Counted from the first letter of the stretch, positions 1 to 9,596 are shown. The stretch: 64,000 bases of DNA from Comamonas sp. GB3 AK4-5 (GCF_041320665.1 NZ_CP166730.1:248001-312000); one strand, 5' to 3'. Program-made: numbers and translations. Notes: generated by a model not told the origin, from the letters alone.

Positions 1-195
1 GCCAACCGGGACGGCTGGTGGGACAACCATGCGGCCGCCCATCTGGGCTTTGCACCACAGGACAGCTCGGAGCCCTGGCGGACCGAGATCGAAGCCCTGG
101 CGGCCCCGGCTGCCAACGACCCAGTTGCCCTCTACCAGGGCGGCGTCTTTACGGCCTATGGCCCGTTTGGTGACGAGGCCGGAGACGTTGCATGA
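1..195 (+). CDS. C-terminal fragment of a uronate dehydrogenase-like NAD(P)-dependent epimerase/dehydrogenase (partial at 5' end)
   Basis: The first 64 codons are open in frame 1 and end in TGA at 193-195; the start lies outside the window. The fragment has the WWDN motif followed by an LGF/PQD stretch and an acidic helix, as at the C-terminus of short-chain uronate dehydrogenases and related extended-SDR sugar epimerases. In that family the enzyme oxidises D-glucuronate or D-galacturonate to the aldarolactone with NAD+. Its stop overlaps the ATG of the next gene (ATGA), so the two are translationally coupled. The neighbours, a lactonase-type protein and a TRAP importer, agree with uronate/aldarate use. 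With only the tail visible, another sugar dehydrogenase or epimerase remains possible. Confidence 0.6.
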   Translation, partial: ANRDGWWDNHAAAHLGFAPQDSSEPWRTEIEALAAPAANDPVALYQGGVFTAYGPFGDEAGDVA

Positions 196-1106
196 GTGCC
201 GCCGAGCTGGTCCTGGATGTGCACAATGCCACGGGAGAAAGCCCCGTCTGGCAGGCGGCCGAACAGGCGCTGTATTGGGCCGACATTCCACATGGGGTGC
301 TGCACCGCTGGCAGGCGGAACTTGCCCAGCATATGCGCTGGAAATTGCCGCAGATGCTGGCCTGCATGGCCCCCTACCAGGGTGATCCCCAGCGGTGGAT
401 TGCGGGCCTGGAAGACGGGTTGTATGAGGTGACGCTGGATGAGGGCTATGGCCGCGCAAGCGTGCAGGCGCTGGCCAGGGTGGAGCACCCCATGCCGGGC
501 ATGCGCTTCAACGATGGCCGCTGCGATCGCCAGGGGCGCTTCATTGCCGGGACCATGCTGATGGACATGGCGGCCGCCCGGCCGGTGGGGCAGGTGTACC
601 GGCTGGGCGCGCAGGAGCTGCACAGCGGGAGCGCCACCGATTTACGGCTCGGGCCGCTGCTGACCCCGAATGGCCTGGCCTTCAGCCCGGACGGCAAAAC
701 CATGTACCTGTCGGACTCGCATCCGCTGTCGCAAACCATCTGGGCCTTTGATTACGACATCGACACCGGAACGCCCAGCAAGCGCCGAGTGTGGGTCGAT
801 ATGCAGCCCCTGCCCGGCCGGCCCGATGGGGCAGCCATGGATGTGGACGGGGGTTACTGGATTTGCGGCAACGACGCCGGCCTGGTGCACCGCTTCACCC
901 CGGCCGGAAAACTGGACCGCTCCCTGGTCGTACCCGTCAAGAAACCGGCCATGTGCGCCTTTGGCGGGCGTGATCTGGACACCTTGTTCGTCACATCCAT
1001 ACGCCCGCAAGGCGTGGACCTGGCGGACCAACCCCTGGCGGGAGGTGTTTTCGCGCTGCAGCCCGGTGTGCAAGGGCTGGCCGAAACCGCTTTCAAGGGG
1101 GAATGA
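192..1106 (+). CDS. SMP-30/gluconolactonase/LRE family protein, probable sugar lactonase
   Basis: This 304-residue protein has the usual length for the six-bladed beta-propeller SMP-30/gluconolactonase family. Expected metal-ligand positions are present: Glu in the N-terminal GESPVW motif, Asn in [11 protein letters not shown] (about residue 160) and Asp in [15 protein letters not shown] (about residue 215). There is no signal peptide, so it is cytoplasmic. Family members hydrolyse gluconolactone-type sugar lactones using a divalent metal. The ATG overlaps the stop of the uronate dehydrogenase-like gene, which suggests it opens the lactone that enzyme makes, giving an aldarate. The exact lactone is inferred from context only. 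Confidence 0.85.
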   Translation: MSAAELVLDVHNATGESPVWQAAEQALYWADIPHGVLHRWQAELAQHMRWKLPQMLACMAPYQGDPQRWIAGLEDGLYEVTLDEGYGRASVQALARVEHPMPGMRFNDGRCDRQGRFIAGTMLMDMAAARPVGQVYRLGAQELHSGSATDLRLGPLLTPNGLAFSPDGKTMYLSDSHPLSQTIWAFDYDIDTGTPSKRRVWVDMQPLPGRPDGAAMDVDGGYWICGNDAGLVHRFTPAGKLDRSLVVPVKKPAMCAFGGRDLDTLFVTSIRPQGVDLADQPLAGGVFALQPGVQGLAETAFKGE

Positions 1107-1182
1107 AGACGAAGACAGCGCAACGCAGGCACGGCGAGGGCACATGGCCTGCACCCACTTTCTCCACACAAAAGGTAGATCT

Positions 1183-2148
1183 ATGCGATTCAAGAAACTG
1201 TGGACGGCCCTGGCCGTCAGTTTGGTGTCGATGGCGGCGAGCGCCACGGAATTTCGCGCCTCCGACATCCAGCCCGAAGACTATCCCACCGTGCTCGCCA
1301 TCCACTTCATGGGCGAGCGCCTGAAGACCCTGTCAGGGGGCAAGCACAGCATCCGGCTGTATCCCAGCGGCTCGCTGGGGGGCGAGAAGGAAACCATAGA
1401 GCAGGCCAAGATCGGTGCGCTGGCCATGGTGCGTGTGAATGTGGGCGCCATGAACAATGTGTGCAGGGAAACCATTGTGCCCACCATGCCGTTTCTGTTC
1501 CGGTCGACGGCGCATATGCACAAGGTGCTCGATGGCCCCATAGGCGAGGAGATCTTGAAGGCCTGCGAAAAGCAAGGCTTCATCGGGCTGGCGTTTTATG
1601 ACAGCGGTGCGCGCTCTATGTTCACTGCCAAGAAACCGATCAGAAGCTTTGCCGACATGAAGGGCATGAAGGTGCGCGTGCAGCAGTCCGACCTGTGGGT
1701 GAGCATGCTCGAAGCCATGGGCGCCAACGCCACGCCCATGCCCATGGGCGAGGTTTACACCGGCCTGAAAACCAGCCTCATCGATGCGGCAGAAAACAAC
1801 TACCCCACCTATGAAAGCTCGCGCGCCTTCGAGGTGGCCAAGTACTTCACCAAGACCGAGCATTCCATGGCCCCCGAAATCGTGCTGTTCAGCAAGCGCG
1901 TGTTCGACAAGCTCTCACCGCAGGAGCAAGCCTGGGTGCGCCAGGCAGCCAAGGAGTCGGTGCCCTATATGCGCCGTCAATGGGCCGAGCGCGAGGCCAA
2001 GTCGCTGGCGCTGGTGAAGGCCGGCGGTGCGGAAATCATCGAGATCGACAAGGCGCCGTTCCAGGCCGCGATGCGACCGGTCTATGACAAGTTCATCACC
2101 GACGCCAAGTTGAAAGACCTGGTCAAGCGCGTGCAGGACACCCAGTAA
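1183..2148 (+). CDS. dctP: TRAP transporter substrate-binding protein, DctP family
   Basis: A 321-residue periplasmic binding protein. I chose ATG 1183 because it begins a typical signal peptide (basic MRFKK, hydrophobic core, cleavage near Ala20); the open frame extends much further upstream only as a shadow. The conserved central Arg of DctP proteins, which binds the substrate carboxylate, is near residue 165 (GMKVRVQ), followed by the usual [10 protein letters not shown] segment. It delivers the substrate to DctQ/DctM. The upstream uronate dehydrogenase-like and lactonase genes suggest a uronate or aldarate ligand; the ligand class is family knowledge, the specific ligand is inference. Confidence 0.93.
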   Translation: MRFKKLWTALAVSLVSMAASATEFRASDIQPEDYPTVLAIHFMGERLKTLSGGKHSIRLYPSGSLGGEKETIEQAKIGALAMVRVNVGAMNNVCRETIVPTMPFLFRSTAHMHKVLDGPIGEEILKACEKQGFIGLAFYDSGARSMFTAKKPIRSFADMKGMKVRVQQSDLWVSMLEAMGANATPMPMGEVYTGLKTSLIDAAENNYPTYESSRAFEVAKYFTKTEHSMAPEIVLFSKRVFDKLSPQEQAWVRQAAKESVPYMRRQWAEREAKSLALVKAGGAEIIEIDKAPFQAAMRPVYDKFITDAKLKDLVKRVQDTQ

Positions 2149-2265
2149 AGCGCGGTTGGCAAAAAGAAAGCCTGCCCCGCATCGCATGGCATCGATGCGG
2201 GGAATTTAAAAACGATAGCTACTTGTGCTTATGGATAAAGCGTGAGCGGCCTGTTTGGATCAAAC

Positions 2266-2748
2266 ATGTATACCAAGATGAGTAGAGCCTTGTCCGCTCT
2301 GTGTCTGTGGCTGGGCGTGGTGGGGTTGATGGGATTGATTGCAGCCGTGAGCTGGCAGGTGTTTGGGCGTTATGTGCTGAACAACACCCCCACCTGGGCC
2401 GAGAGCCTGGCGTTGCTGATGGTGCTGTATGTGACCATGTTTGGCGTGGCCGTGGGCGTGCGCAATGCCGGTCACATCGGGCTGGAGTCCTTGTTGGTGC
2501 TGGCGCCCGACTGGCTGCGCATACGGATGGAATATGTGATCCATCTGTTCGTGCTGCTCTTCGGCGCAGCCATGGCCTGCAGCTGCGCATCGTTGGCGGA
2601 ATCGGTGTGGGCCTATCGGCTGCCCACCCTGGGCATCTCCGAGGGGTGGAAATACATCCCGGCCGTGATCTGCGGCTGCCTGATCGTGCTGTTTTCCATC
2701 GAACACATCCTGGCGCTGGCGCAGGGACGTGAGATCGAAGTCATGTAA
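2266..2748 (+). CDS. dctQ: TRAP transporter small permease, DctQ family
   Basis: A small integral membrane protein (160 residues from this start) with four hydrophobic segments, typical of DctQ, the small subunit joining the large TRAP permease. The segment FGRYVLNNTPTWAESLALLMVLY is split here by residue-limit rules but its core, TPTWAESLA, is a family hallmark. The start is uncertain: GTG 2242, ATG 2266 and ATG 2278 are all in frame and none has a strong Shine-Dalgarno site. It lies about 115 bases after dctP and 11 bases before dctM, so one transcript is likely. Confidence 0.88.
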   Translation: MYTKMSRALSALCLWLGVVGLMGLIAAVSWQVFGRYVLNNTPTWAESLALLMVLYVTMFGVAVGVRNAGHIGLESLLVLAPDWLRIRMEYVIHLFVLLFGAAMACSCASLAESVWAYRLPTLGISEGWKYIPAVICGCLIVLFSIEHILALAQGREIEVM

Positions 2749-2759
2749 GGAGACGCACG

Positions 2760-4052
2760 ATGACCATCCCCTTGCTGATTCTGTGTCTGTCGTTTACCTC
2801 GCTGCTGCTGCTGGGCGTGCCCGTGGCCTTCTCCATCGGCCTGTCGGCGCTGGCGACCTTGCTGTATGAGGGTCTGCCGCTGGCGGTGGGCTTTCAGCAA
2901 ATGACATCGGGCATGAGCGTGTTCTCGTTCCTGGCCATTCCCTTCTTCATCTTTGCCGGCGAGCTGATGCTGCATGGCGGCATTGCCGATCGCATCGTCA
3001 ACTTTGCACGGGCCCTGGTGGGCCATGTACGCGGTGGCCTGGGCATGTCCAATGTGGTGGCCTGCACTTTGTTTGGCGGGGTGTCGGGCTCGCCGGTGGC
3101 CGATGTGTCGGCCATGGGCGCGGTGATGATCCCGATGATGAAGAAAGAGGGCTACCACGCGGACTACGCCGTCAATGTGACCACGCATGCGGCCCTGGTG
3201 GGGGCGCTGATGCCCACCAGCCACAACATCATCATCTATGCCCTGGCAGCTGGCGGCAAGGTGTCGATTGCGGCGCTGATTCTGGCCTGCCTAGTGCCCG
3301 CGCTGCTGCTGACGGTGAGCAACCTGATCGCCGCCTATATGGTGGCGCGCCGCCGTGGGTACCCGGCGGGCAGCTTTCCGGGCTGGGGCATGGTGGGGCG
3401 CTGTTTTGCCGCCGCATTGCCGGGGCTGTTCGTGATCGTGCTGATTCTGGGCGGCATTTTGTCGGGCGTGTTCACCGCCTCCGAATCGGCCGTGGTGGCC
3501 GTGCTCTATGCCCTGGTGCTGACGGCGTTTCTCTACCGCAGCCTGCGCTGGAGCCACTTCCTCCAGGCCGCCACCAAGGCGGTGCGCAACACCGGCATCA
3601 TCTTGCTGCTCATCGGCATCTCCAGCAGCTTTGGCTACCTCATCAGCCTGTATGGCGTGGCCGAGCTGACCGGGCAGATGCTGTCCCAGGTGAGCTCCAC
3701 GCCATGGGTGATTTTTCTGCTGATCAACATCATCTTGTTCGTGCTGGGCACCTTTCTCGACATGGCCGCCACCATCTTGCTGTGCACACCCATTTTCTTG
3801 CCGATTGCGCAGCACTACGGCATGAGCTCGGTGCAGTTCGGGGTGGTGATGCTCATCAACTGTGCCCTGGGGCTGAACACCCCGCCGGTGGGCAGCACGC
3901 AGTTCATAGGCTGCGCGATTGGAGAGGTATCGGTGGGCAAGGTGATGCGCACCATCTGGCCCTTCTACGGCGCGTTGATCTTTGCATTGGCCCTGGTGAC
4001 CTTTGTGCCCGCATTTGCCAGCTGGTTGCCCAACTGGTTTATGGCTGCCTAG
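2760..4052 (+). CDS. dctM: TRAP transporter large permease, DctM family
   Basis: A 430-residue, strongly hydrophobic protein with about 12 membrane segments, full length for the DctM/SiaM large subunit that carries the Na+-coupled transport path. Family motifs visible include PFFIFAGELM (about residue 60), the SGSPVADVSAMG stretch (about residue 110) and a C-terminal GLNTPPVGSTQF. The start ATG follows an AAGGAGA ribosome site at ideal spacing. It is the last gene of the dctPQM unit and is followed by a clear terminator. With DctP and DctQ it should import an organic or sugar acid. Confidence 0.95.
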   Translation: MTIPLLILCLSFTSLLLLGVPVAFSIGLSALATLLYEGLPLAVGFQQMTSGMSVFSFLAIPFFIFAGELMLHGGIADRIVNFARALVGHVRGGLGMSNVVACTLFGGVSGSPVADVSAMGAVMIPMMKKEGYHADYAVNVTTHAALVGALMPTSHNIIIYALAAGGKVSIAALILACLVPALLLTVSNLIAAYMVARRRGYPAGSFPGWGMVGRCFAAALPGLFVIVLILGGILSGVFTASESAVVAVLYALVLTAFLYRSLRWSHFLQAATKAVRNTGIILLLIGISSSFGYLISLYGVAELTGQMLSQVSSTPWVIFLLINIILFVLGTFLDMAATILLCTPIFLPIAQHYGMSSVQFGVVMLINCALGLNTPPVGSTQFIGCAIGEVSVGKVMRTIWPFYGALIFALALVTFVPAFASWLPNWFMAA

Positions 4053-4088
4053 TGCTGCGGTTGGCAGGAGTGGTTCAGTTCCTGCCTT

Positions 4089-4115
4089 GGGGCCGCAGAT
4101 TGCGGCCCTTTTTTT
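4089..4115 (+). terminator. Rho-independent terminator of the TRAP operon
   Basis: An 8-bp perfect GC stem (GGGCCGCA/TGCGGCCC, loop GAT) is followed directly by seven T. It lies 38 bases after the dctM stop and should end the sugar-acid operon. Confidence 0.88.
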
Positions 4116-4335
4116 GTCCAGGCATATCGCATGGGACTTGGCTCAGGGTTGACCCGCAAAGCGCGGTGACGGGCACTGCCGGTCTGTCATCTGGGTTACG
4201 CAAAATAATGGGTGTTTGCCCTGTGTGTTCTGCAATGCAGAACAGCCTTCTTGTTGTTGCCAGCCTCCTTGGCTGAGTATGGACGCCGTTCGGTGCTTTT
4301 GCGGCACCGGTGGCTTACGCAACAAGGAGTGCAAT

Positions 4336-4401
4336 ATGCGCGGTGACAGCAAGCGTCCGGCCCGCTGGAAAGCGGCGGGCGGTGGGCAGGGAGGTCGTTG
4401 A
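4336..4401 (+). CDS. Possible 21-residue leader peptide ahead of livH
   Basis: A 22-codon open frame starts at ATG 4336 after a perfect AAGGAG (4324-4329) at six-base spacing and ends with TGA at 4399-4401, one base before the livH ATG. The peptide is basic and glycine-rich (begins MRGDSKRPARW, ends GGR) with no Leu, Ile or Val, so it is not a classic branched-chain amino acid attenuator. The strong ribosome site and abutting stop suggest it is translated and coupled to livH. I do not recognise it, and it could be a chance frame. Confidence 0.4.
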   Translation: MRGDSKRPARWKAAGGGQGGR

Positions 4402-4402
4402 C

Positions 4403-5269
4403 ATGGACGCCTTTCTGCAACAAGTGCTCAATGGGCTGACCCTGGGTGGCATCTACGGCCTGGTGGCCCTGGGGCTGACCTTGGTGTACGGCATCTTGCA
4501 CGTGCCCAATTTCGCGCATGGCGGTTTCTACATGATCGGCGCCTTTGTGGCCCTGCATGCCATGGTGGCCTGGAGCTGGGGCTACTGGGCGGCCATGCTG
4601 ATGGCGGCGGTGACAGTGGCCGTTCTGGGCATGCTCAGCGAGCGCCTGGTGTTCAACCCGTTGCGCAATGCATCGCCGCTGCACCCCAAGATCGCCTCCA
4701 TCGGCCTGCTGCTGTTTCTGGAGGCCGGTGCCCAGGTGCTGTGGGGTGCGGACTTCCAGCGCATGCCCACGCCCTACACCAGCATCGTGGAAATGGGCGG
4801 CATCACCGTGCCGCTGCAGCGTTTGCTGATCGTGGTGGCGGCGTTTGCGCTGATGGTGGCGCTGCACCTGTTTCTGACGCGCACCACCACGGGCTCGACC
4901 ATCATCGCCATGGCCCAGAACCGCGAAGGCGCGTCCATGGTGGGCATCGATGCCAACCGCGTGGCCATGATGACGTTTGCCATCTCCGGCGCCCTGGCGG
5001 CCGTGGCGGCGGCGCTGTATGCGCCCATCAACCTGGTCTATCCGGCCATGGGCCATCTGGTCATCACCAAGGCCTTTGTGATCATCATCCTGGGCGGCAT
5101 GGGCAGCATCCCCGGCGCCGTGGCCGGGGGGCTGATCCTGGGCTTTGCCGAGAGCTTTGGCGCCTACTACCTCTCCACCGACTACAAGGACATCATCGCC
5201 TTTGTGCTGCTGGTGGTGATTCTGTCCCTGCGTCCTCAGGGCCTGTTTGCACCCAGGGGGCGCGCATGA
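4403..5269 (+). CDS. livH: Branched-chain amino acid-type ABC transporter permease LivH
   Basis: A 288-residue membrane permease of the LivH type with about eight hydrophobic segments. The N-terminus NGLTLGGIYGLVALGLTLVYG and the motif ILGGMGSIPGAVAGG (about residue 230), the loop contacting the ATPases, are diagnostic; only short parts are quoted here. ATG 4403 is chosen over upstream in-frame starts because it follows GGGAGG and begins the conserved block. The stop overlaps the livM ATG. The substrate class (branched-chain or other amino acids, amides, or aromatic acids) cannot be fixed from the permease. Confidence 0.93.
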   Translation: MDAFLQQVLNGLTLGGIYGLVALGLTLVYGILHVPNFAHGGFYMIGAFVALHAMVAWSWGYWAAMLMAAVTVAVLGMLSERLVFNPLRNASPLHPKIASIGLLLFLEAGAQVLWGADFQRMPTPYTSIVEMGGITVPLQRLLIVVAAFALMVALHLFLTRTTTGSTIIAMAQNREGASMVGIDANRVAMMTFAISGALAAVAAALYAPINLVYPAMGHLVITKAFVIIILGGMGSIPGAVAGGLILGFAESFGAYYLSTDYKDIIAFVLLVVILSLRPQGLFAPRGRA

Positions 5270-6258
5270 AGAGCTTTATCGACAGCAAACTGGCCTGGGC
5301 ATTGCTGCTGGCTGCCGGTATCGCCTTTCCCTGGTTCGCCGGCAACGACTACCACCTCACGGTGATGAGCACGGCCTATATCTTTGCCATTGCCACGCTG
5401 GGCCTGAACCTGATCACGGGCTACACCGGCCAGCTGAATCTGGCCCATGCCGGCTTTATGGCCGTGGGGGCCTACACCGTGGGCATTCTCACCGTGGACC
5501 ATGGCTGGACCTTCTGGGCCGGCCTGGCCATGTCCGGCCTGGTGTGCGTGGTGCTGGGCTATGTGATCGGCATCATCTCTCTGCGCCTCAAGGGCCATTA
5601 CTTCTCGATCTTCACGCTGTGCGTGGGCTACATCATGTTTTTGCTGATCGAGAAATGGGAAGACCTGACCCACGGCACCGTGGGCATCATGGGCATCCCC
5701 GAGCCCGAGGCCATTGGCGCGCTGAGCTTCGACACACCGCTGCGCATGTACTACTTTGTGCTGTGTTTTCTGGTGCTGCTGGTGTGGGTGATGCGCCGCA
5801 TCGTCAAGTCGCTGCTGGGCCGCACCTTCATCGCCATCCGCAACAGCGACGAGCTGGCCGAGGCCCTGGGCATCAACCTGATGCGCAACAAGGTGCTGGC
5901 CTTCATGCTCAGCGTGTTCTATGCCGGCATTGCCGGTGGCCTGTACGCGGGGTTTGTGCGCTTCATCGGCCCTGATATGGCCGGCGTGCACCACACCTTC
6001 GACATGATGATTTTCGCCATGGTGGGCGGCCTGGGCACGGTGTTCGGCCCGCTCTTGGGCGCCATCGGCATGCCCTGGATCACCCAGTACCTGCAGTTTT
6101 TGCAGGAGTACCGCTTCATCGTGTTTGGCCCCATCTTGGTGATGCTGGTGATCTTCATGCCCTATGGCGTGGTGGGCAGCTTCACCGCCTGGCGCGCACG
6201 CCGGGCAGCCAAGCAAGCCAAAGCGGCCAAGGAGGGAGCGCGCCATGCTGAAAATTGA
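5266..6258 (+). CDS. livM: Branched-chain amino acid-type ABC transporter permease LivM
   Basis: A 330-residue inner-membrane permease, partner of LivH. Visible LivM features are GLNLITGYTGQLNLAHAGF near residue 45, the conserved Ala/Ser-His-Gly type FVRFIGPDMAG segment, and the ATPase-facing VGGLGTVFGPLLGA near residue 250. The ATG overlaps the livH stop by four bases (ATGA). The C-terminus is a basic, alanine-rich tail that overlaps the start of livG by 14 bases, so the four core transporter genes are tightly coupled. Confidence 0.93.
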   Translation: MKSFIDSKLAWALLLAAGIAFPWFAGNDYHLTVMSTAYIFAIATLGLNLITGYTGQLNLAHAGFMAVGAYTVGILTVDHGWTFWAGLAMSGLVCVVLGYVIGIISLRLKGHYFSIFTLCVGYIMFLLIEKWEDLTHGTVGIMGIPEPEAIGALSFDTPLRMYYFVLCFLVLLVWVMRRIVKSLLGRTFIAIRNSDELAEALGINLMRNKVLAFMLSVFYAGIAGGLYAGFVRFIGPDMAGVHHTFDMMIFAMVGGLGTVFGPLLGAIGMPWITQYLQFLQEYRFIVFGPILVMLVIFMPYGVVGSFTAWRARRAAKQAKAAKEGARHAEN

Positions 6259-7009
6259 ACATCTGACGAAAAAATTCGGTGGCCTGGCGGCGGTGAACGA
6301 CGTCAGCACCACCATCGAGGCCGGCAAGGTCAACGCCATCATCGGCCCCAACGGGGCGGGCAAGACGACGTTCTTCAACCTCATCAGCTCCACCCACCAG
6401 CCCACCAGCGGCACCATCACCTTCAATGGCCAGGATGTGACTTCGCTGCGCCCCGACCAGGTGGCCAGGCTGGGCATTGCCCGCACCTTTCAGACCACGG
6501 CGTTGTTCGACCGCGCCACGGTGCTGGACAACCTCATCGTGGGCCACCGGCTGCGCACCCAGTCCGGTCTGTGGGATGTGCTGCGCGGCTCCAGCCGCTT
6601 GCGCGAAGAGGAGCGCGTGTGCCGCGAAAAGGCCCGCGACGCCCTGGACTTTGTGGGCCTGTCGCATGTGGCCCAGCGCATGGCGGGCGACATCTCACAG
6701 GAGGAGCGCAAGCGCGTGGCCTTTGCGCTGGCGCTGGCCACCGACCCCAAGCTGATGCTGCTGGACGAACCCGCCGGCGGCGTGAACCCCGAGGAAACCG
6801 AGGGCCTGGCGGAGCTGATCCGCAAGCTGGTGCGCCACGGCATCACGGTGGCGCTGATCGAACACAAGATGGGCATGATCATGAGCTTGGCCGACAAGAT
6901 TCTGGTGCTGAGCTATGGCGAAAAAATCGCCGAAGGCACGCCCGATGAAGTGCGCCGCAACCCGGCCGTGATCGATGCCTACCTGGGGAGCGAGCATGCT
7001 GAAATTTGA
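6245..7009 (+). CDS. livG: ABC transporter ATP-binding protein LivG
   Basis: A 254-residue ATPase subunit. Walker A is GPNGAGKTT (about residues 36-44), Walker B is [10 protein letters not shown] (about 172-181) and the H-loop His lies in ALIEHKM. As in other LivG proteins the signature is not LSGGQ; here it reads ISQEERKRV, a further departure from the usual LSYGxQRR form. The start ATG lies inside the end of livM. It powers the LivHM permease together with LivF. Confidence 0.92.
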   Translation: MLKIEHLTKKFGGLAAVNDVSTTIEAGKVNAIIGPNGAGKTTFFNLISSTHQPTSGTITFNGQDVTSLRPDQVARLGIARTFQTTALFDRATVLDNLIVGHRLRTQSGLWDVLRGSSRLREEERVCREKARDALDFVGLSHVAQRMAGDISQEERKRVAFALALATDPKLMLLDEPAGGVNPEETEGLAELIRKLVRHGITVALIEHKMGMIMSLADKILVLSYGEKIAEGTPDEVRRNPAVIDAYLGSEHAEI

Positions 7010-7703
7010 GAATCTCTCGCTGAAATACGGCAGCTTTCTGGCCCTGGATCAGGTCAATCTGCATGCAGGCCAGGGCGAGCTGGTGGTGCTGCTGGGCGCC
7101 AATGGCGCGGGCAAGAGCTCGATGTTTTTGACGGCCAGTGGCATCCACAAGGCGGCCGGTGGCTCCATTACCTGGCAAGGGCAGGAGCTGCTGGGCAAAA
7201 AGCCTTCGGCCATTGTGCAAAGCGGCCTGGTGCAATGCCCCGAAGGGCGCAAGCTGTTTGCGCAGATGAGCGTGCGCAAAAACCTGGAGCTGGGGGCCTA
7301 TGTGCACCGTCGCGACCCGGCGCCCAGCCAGAAGACACTGGAAGAGGTCTTCACCCTGTTCCCCATATTGCGCGACAAGCAGCATGACCCGGCGGGCTCG
7401 CTCTCGGGTGGCCAGCAGCAGATGGTGGCCATTGGCCGCGCCATGATGGGCCGGCCCAAGGTGCTGCTGCTCGATGAACCCTCGCTGGGCCTGGCGCCGC
7501 TGGTGATCAAGCAGATGTTCGAGGTGATACAGCGCATCAACCAGGCCGGCACCACGGTGCTGCTGGCCGAGCAAAACGCCTATGCGGCGCTGAAGATTGC
7601 CCACCGCGCCTATGTGCTGGAAAACGGCCGCATCGTGCGCGAAGGCCTGCCGGCCGAGCTGCTGGCGGATGACTTTATCCGGCGCGCTTACATCGGCGCA
7701 TAA
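6996..7703 (+). CDS. livF: ABC transporter ATP-binding protein LivF
   Basis: A 235-residue ATPase with Walker [10 protein letters not shown] (about residues 35-43), canonical signature LSGGQQQM (about 138) and Walker [13 protein letters not shown], all typical of LivF. The ATG overlaps the end of livG by 14 bases. It forms the second ATPase of the importer. The stop is eight bases ahead of a three-hairpin intergenic repeat that separates it from the binding-protein gene livK. Confidence 0.93.
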   Translation: MLKFENLSLKYGSFLALDQVNLHAGQGELVVLLGANGAGKSSMFLTASGIHKAAGGSITWQGQELLGKKPSAIVQSGLVQCPEGRKLFAQMSVRKNLELGAYVHRRDPAPSQKTLEEVFTLFPILRDKQHDPAGSLSGGQQQMVAIGRAMMGRPKVLLLDEPSLGLAPLVIKQMFEVIQRINQAGTTVLLAEQNAYAALKIAHRAYVLENGRIVREGLPAELLADDFIRRAYIGA

Positions 7704-7711
7704 ATATGAAG

Positions 7712-7813
7712 CACCCCCTGAGGCGCTGCGCGCCTTCCCCCTCTCTTCGCGCTACGCGCGGGAGGGGGACGACAGCCTCGCTGCGGGGCGGCCCTTGCTC
7801 GCTGTCTCTGGCG
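7712..7813. repeat. Three-hairpin intergenic repeat, copy 1
   Basis: Begins CACCCCCTGAG eight bases after the livF stop. Hairpin 1 is GGCGC/GCGCC; hairpin 2 is closed by CCCCC/GGGGG; hairpin 3 has arms GACAGC (7771-7776) and GCTGTC (7801-7806) around the invariant core GGGGCGGCCCTTG. See the findings for the family. Confidence 0.85.
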
Positions 7814-7916
7814 AAAGAGGTCTCGGCAGGCAGCAGGGGGTTGGCGTGATACCCGATAAGTGTGGCCATGGGGCCTGAGTTTTTTGTGCATTCCTATACC
7901 AACCAAGGAGACAACC

Positions 7917-9083
7917 ATGCATGCTTTTTCTCGATTCAATCGTCGCCAGCTGACGGCGCTGGCCCTGGCCTGCGCGGCGGTGGCGGCCGGCCCGGCCATG
8001 GCGCAGGAGGTGGTCAAGATCGGTTATTCCGGCCCGCTGTCGGGCGGCGCGGCGCAGTATGGCAAGAACGCGCTCGATGGCATGCAGATGGCGGTGGCCG
8101 AGATCAATGCAGGCAACCCGGAGATTGCAGGCAAAAAGGTCAAGTTCGAGATCGTGCCGCTGGACGACAAATACAACCCCTCAGAAACCGCCATCAACGC
8201 CCAGCGCCTGGTGCAGCAGCACAAGACGGCGGCCATTCTGGTGCCGCACTCGGGCGGCATTTACGCCCTGCAGGCCATCAACGAGCGCAGCGGCTTCATC
8301 GTGCTGGCCTATAGCTCGGTGCCGCAGATCACCGATCGCGGCAACAAGCTGACGCTGCGCATTCCGCCGGTGTTCACCAGCTATATCGAGCCCTTCTCCA
8401 AATACGAGATGCAGCGCTATGGCAAAAAAGTGGCCATGGTGGGTGCCGACCATGACTACGCCAAGGCCTGGGCGGCGGCCTTCAAGCCCGGCTGGGAAAA
8501 GCTGGGTGGCACCGTGGTGGCCGAAAACCCCATGAGCTACAACCGCGCTACCGATTTCTATAGCGGCGTGAGCAAGGCCCTGGCGGCCAAGCCCGATGTG
8601 ATGTTTGTGGGCGGGGCCTCCGAGCCCACGGCCCTGGTGGTCAAGCAGGCGCGGGAGCTGGGCTTCAAGGGCGGCTTCATCGTTATGGACCAGGCCAAGC
8701 TCGACGAGATGGCGCGCGTGGTGGGTGGCTATGCCACCTTGGAAGGCTCCATCGGCGTGATGCCCGTGTCCGAAGACAGCAAGCCCGCCAACCAGGCCTT
8801 TGTGCAACGCTTTGGCAAGATGTACCCCAACCGCGTACCGGGCTCGGAAGCACAGTGGAACTACACCGCCGTGCACGCCACGGCCAAGGCCATGCAGCTG
8901 GCAGGAACCTATAGCGACGCCAAGGCCATCCACACCAAGCTGGACGCGGCCTACAAGGCCCTGGCCCCCGATGTGAACCCCGGCGGCGTGCTGGGCGTGG
9001 ACGCACAAGGCGGCACCCTGACCCACGAGCGCGGCGCCGCGGTCAAGGACGGCAAGATCGAGGCGATTTCGACCGTCAATTGA
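7917..9083 (+). CDS. livK: Branched-chain amino acid-type ABC transporter substrate-binding protein LivK
   Basis: A 388-residue periplasmic binding protein of the leucine-binding fold (Peripla_BP_6). ATG 7917 follows AAGGAG and begins a signal peptide that ends near AMAQ (residues about 26-29). The mature protein starts VKIGYSGPLSGGAAQYGKN, the usual opening of this class. It supplies substrate to LivHMGF just upstream; the repeat between livF and livK may set a different expression level for the binding protein. The ligand cannot be read from sequence. An in-frame upstream start exists but would spoil the signal peptide. Confidence 0.93.
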   Translation: MHAFSRFNRRQLTALALACAAVAAGPAMAQEVVKIGYSGPLSGGAAQYGKNALDGMQMAVAEINAGNPEIAGKKVKFEIVPLDDKYNPSETAINAQRLVQQHKTAAILVPHSGGIYALQAINERSGFIVLAYSSVPQITDRGNKLTLRIPPVFTSYIEPFSKYEMQRYGKKVAMVGADHDYAKAWAAAFKPGWEKLGGTVVAENPMSYNRATDFYSGVSKALAAKPDVMFVGGASEPTALVVKQARELGFKGGFIVMDQAKLDEMARVVGGYATLEGSIGVMPVSEDSKPANQAFVQRFGKMYPNRVPGSEAQWNYTAVHATAKAMQLAGTYSDAKAIHTKLDAAYKALAPDVNPGGVLGVDAQGGTLTHERGAAVKDGKIEAISTVN

Positions 9084-9112
9084 CCCTGCCACCCGCTGGC
9101 TTGAGCCTCCTG

Positions 9113-9137
9113 AAACGCAGCTTTGGCTGCGTTTTTT
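9113..9137 (+). terminator. Rho-independent terminator of the livHMGFK operon
   Basis: A 9-bp stem AAACGCAGC/GCTGCGTTT with a four-base loop runs into a T tract, 30 bases after the livK stop. Confidence 0.88.
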
Positions 9138-9277
9138 GCTGGGGAGGTGCTACGCAAAACAGGAGCTGTTGGTGCAGATGCAGCAAGGACTGCAACGGCT
9201 TTTGTGACTACGCTGCAAGCCACATCAGCAGATCAAGCTCCTGAATCGGGAGTGCCGTGGCAAGCGTCCGGGGCGGC

Positions 9278-9596
9278 CCCTCACCCCCACCCTCTCCCCC
9301 GAGGGGCGAGGGAGTAAAGCCAGGGCCCAATTCAAGGCATGACGCACAAAACCGGCACAGCCCAGCTCAGAGACAGCGAGCAAGGGCCTACGCCGGCCGC
9401 GCTGCCCCGCAGCGATGCGAGAGCGAAGGAGGACACGAGGTGCCCAGGGGAGGCGCTTGTATATCACTCCGCCTCACACCAGACCCTGGTGCATAAGACC
9501 GGCGCGGCCTAGCCCAGAGACACCGCGCAAGGGCCGCCCCGCCGCGCCGGTGTCGTCCCCCTGGGGGGAAGGCGCCGCAGGCGACTCAGGGGGGGG
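9278..9596. repeat. Composite intergenic repeat block (type-2 module, a degenerate and a full three-hairpin copy)
   Basis: This stretch of a 513-bp gene-free region has three parts. A type-2 module (CCCTCACCCCCACCCTCTCCC with GGGGCGAGGGAG) lies at about 9278-9320. A degraded three-hairpin copy lies at about 9340-9420. A full copy in reverse orientation occupies 9512-9596, with hairpin-3 arms GACACC (9519-9524) and GGTGTC (9549-9554). The last base abuts the stop codon of the minus-strand SDR gene. Between the livK terminator and 9278 I see nothing. Confidence 0.8.

Noticed and set aside
4741..5265. In-frame extension upstream of livM
   Set aside because: It is the shadow of livH in another frame; the livM signature starts at ATG 5266, which overlaps the livH stop.
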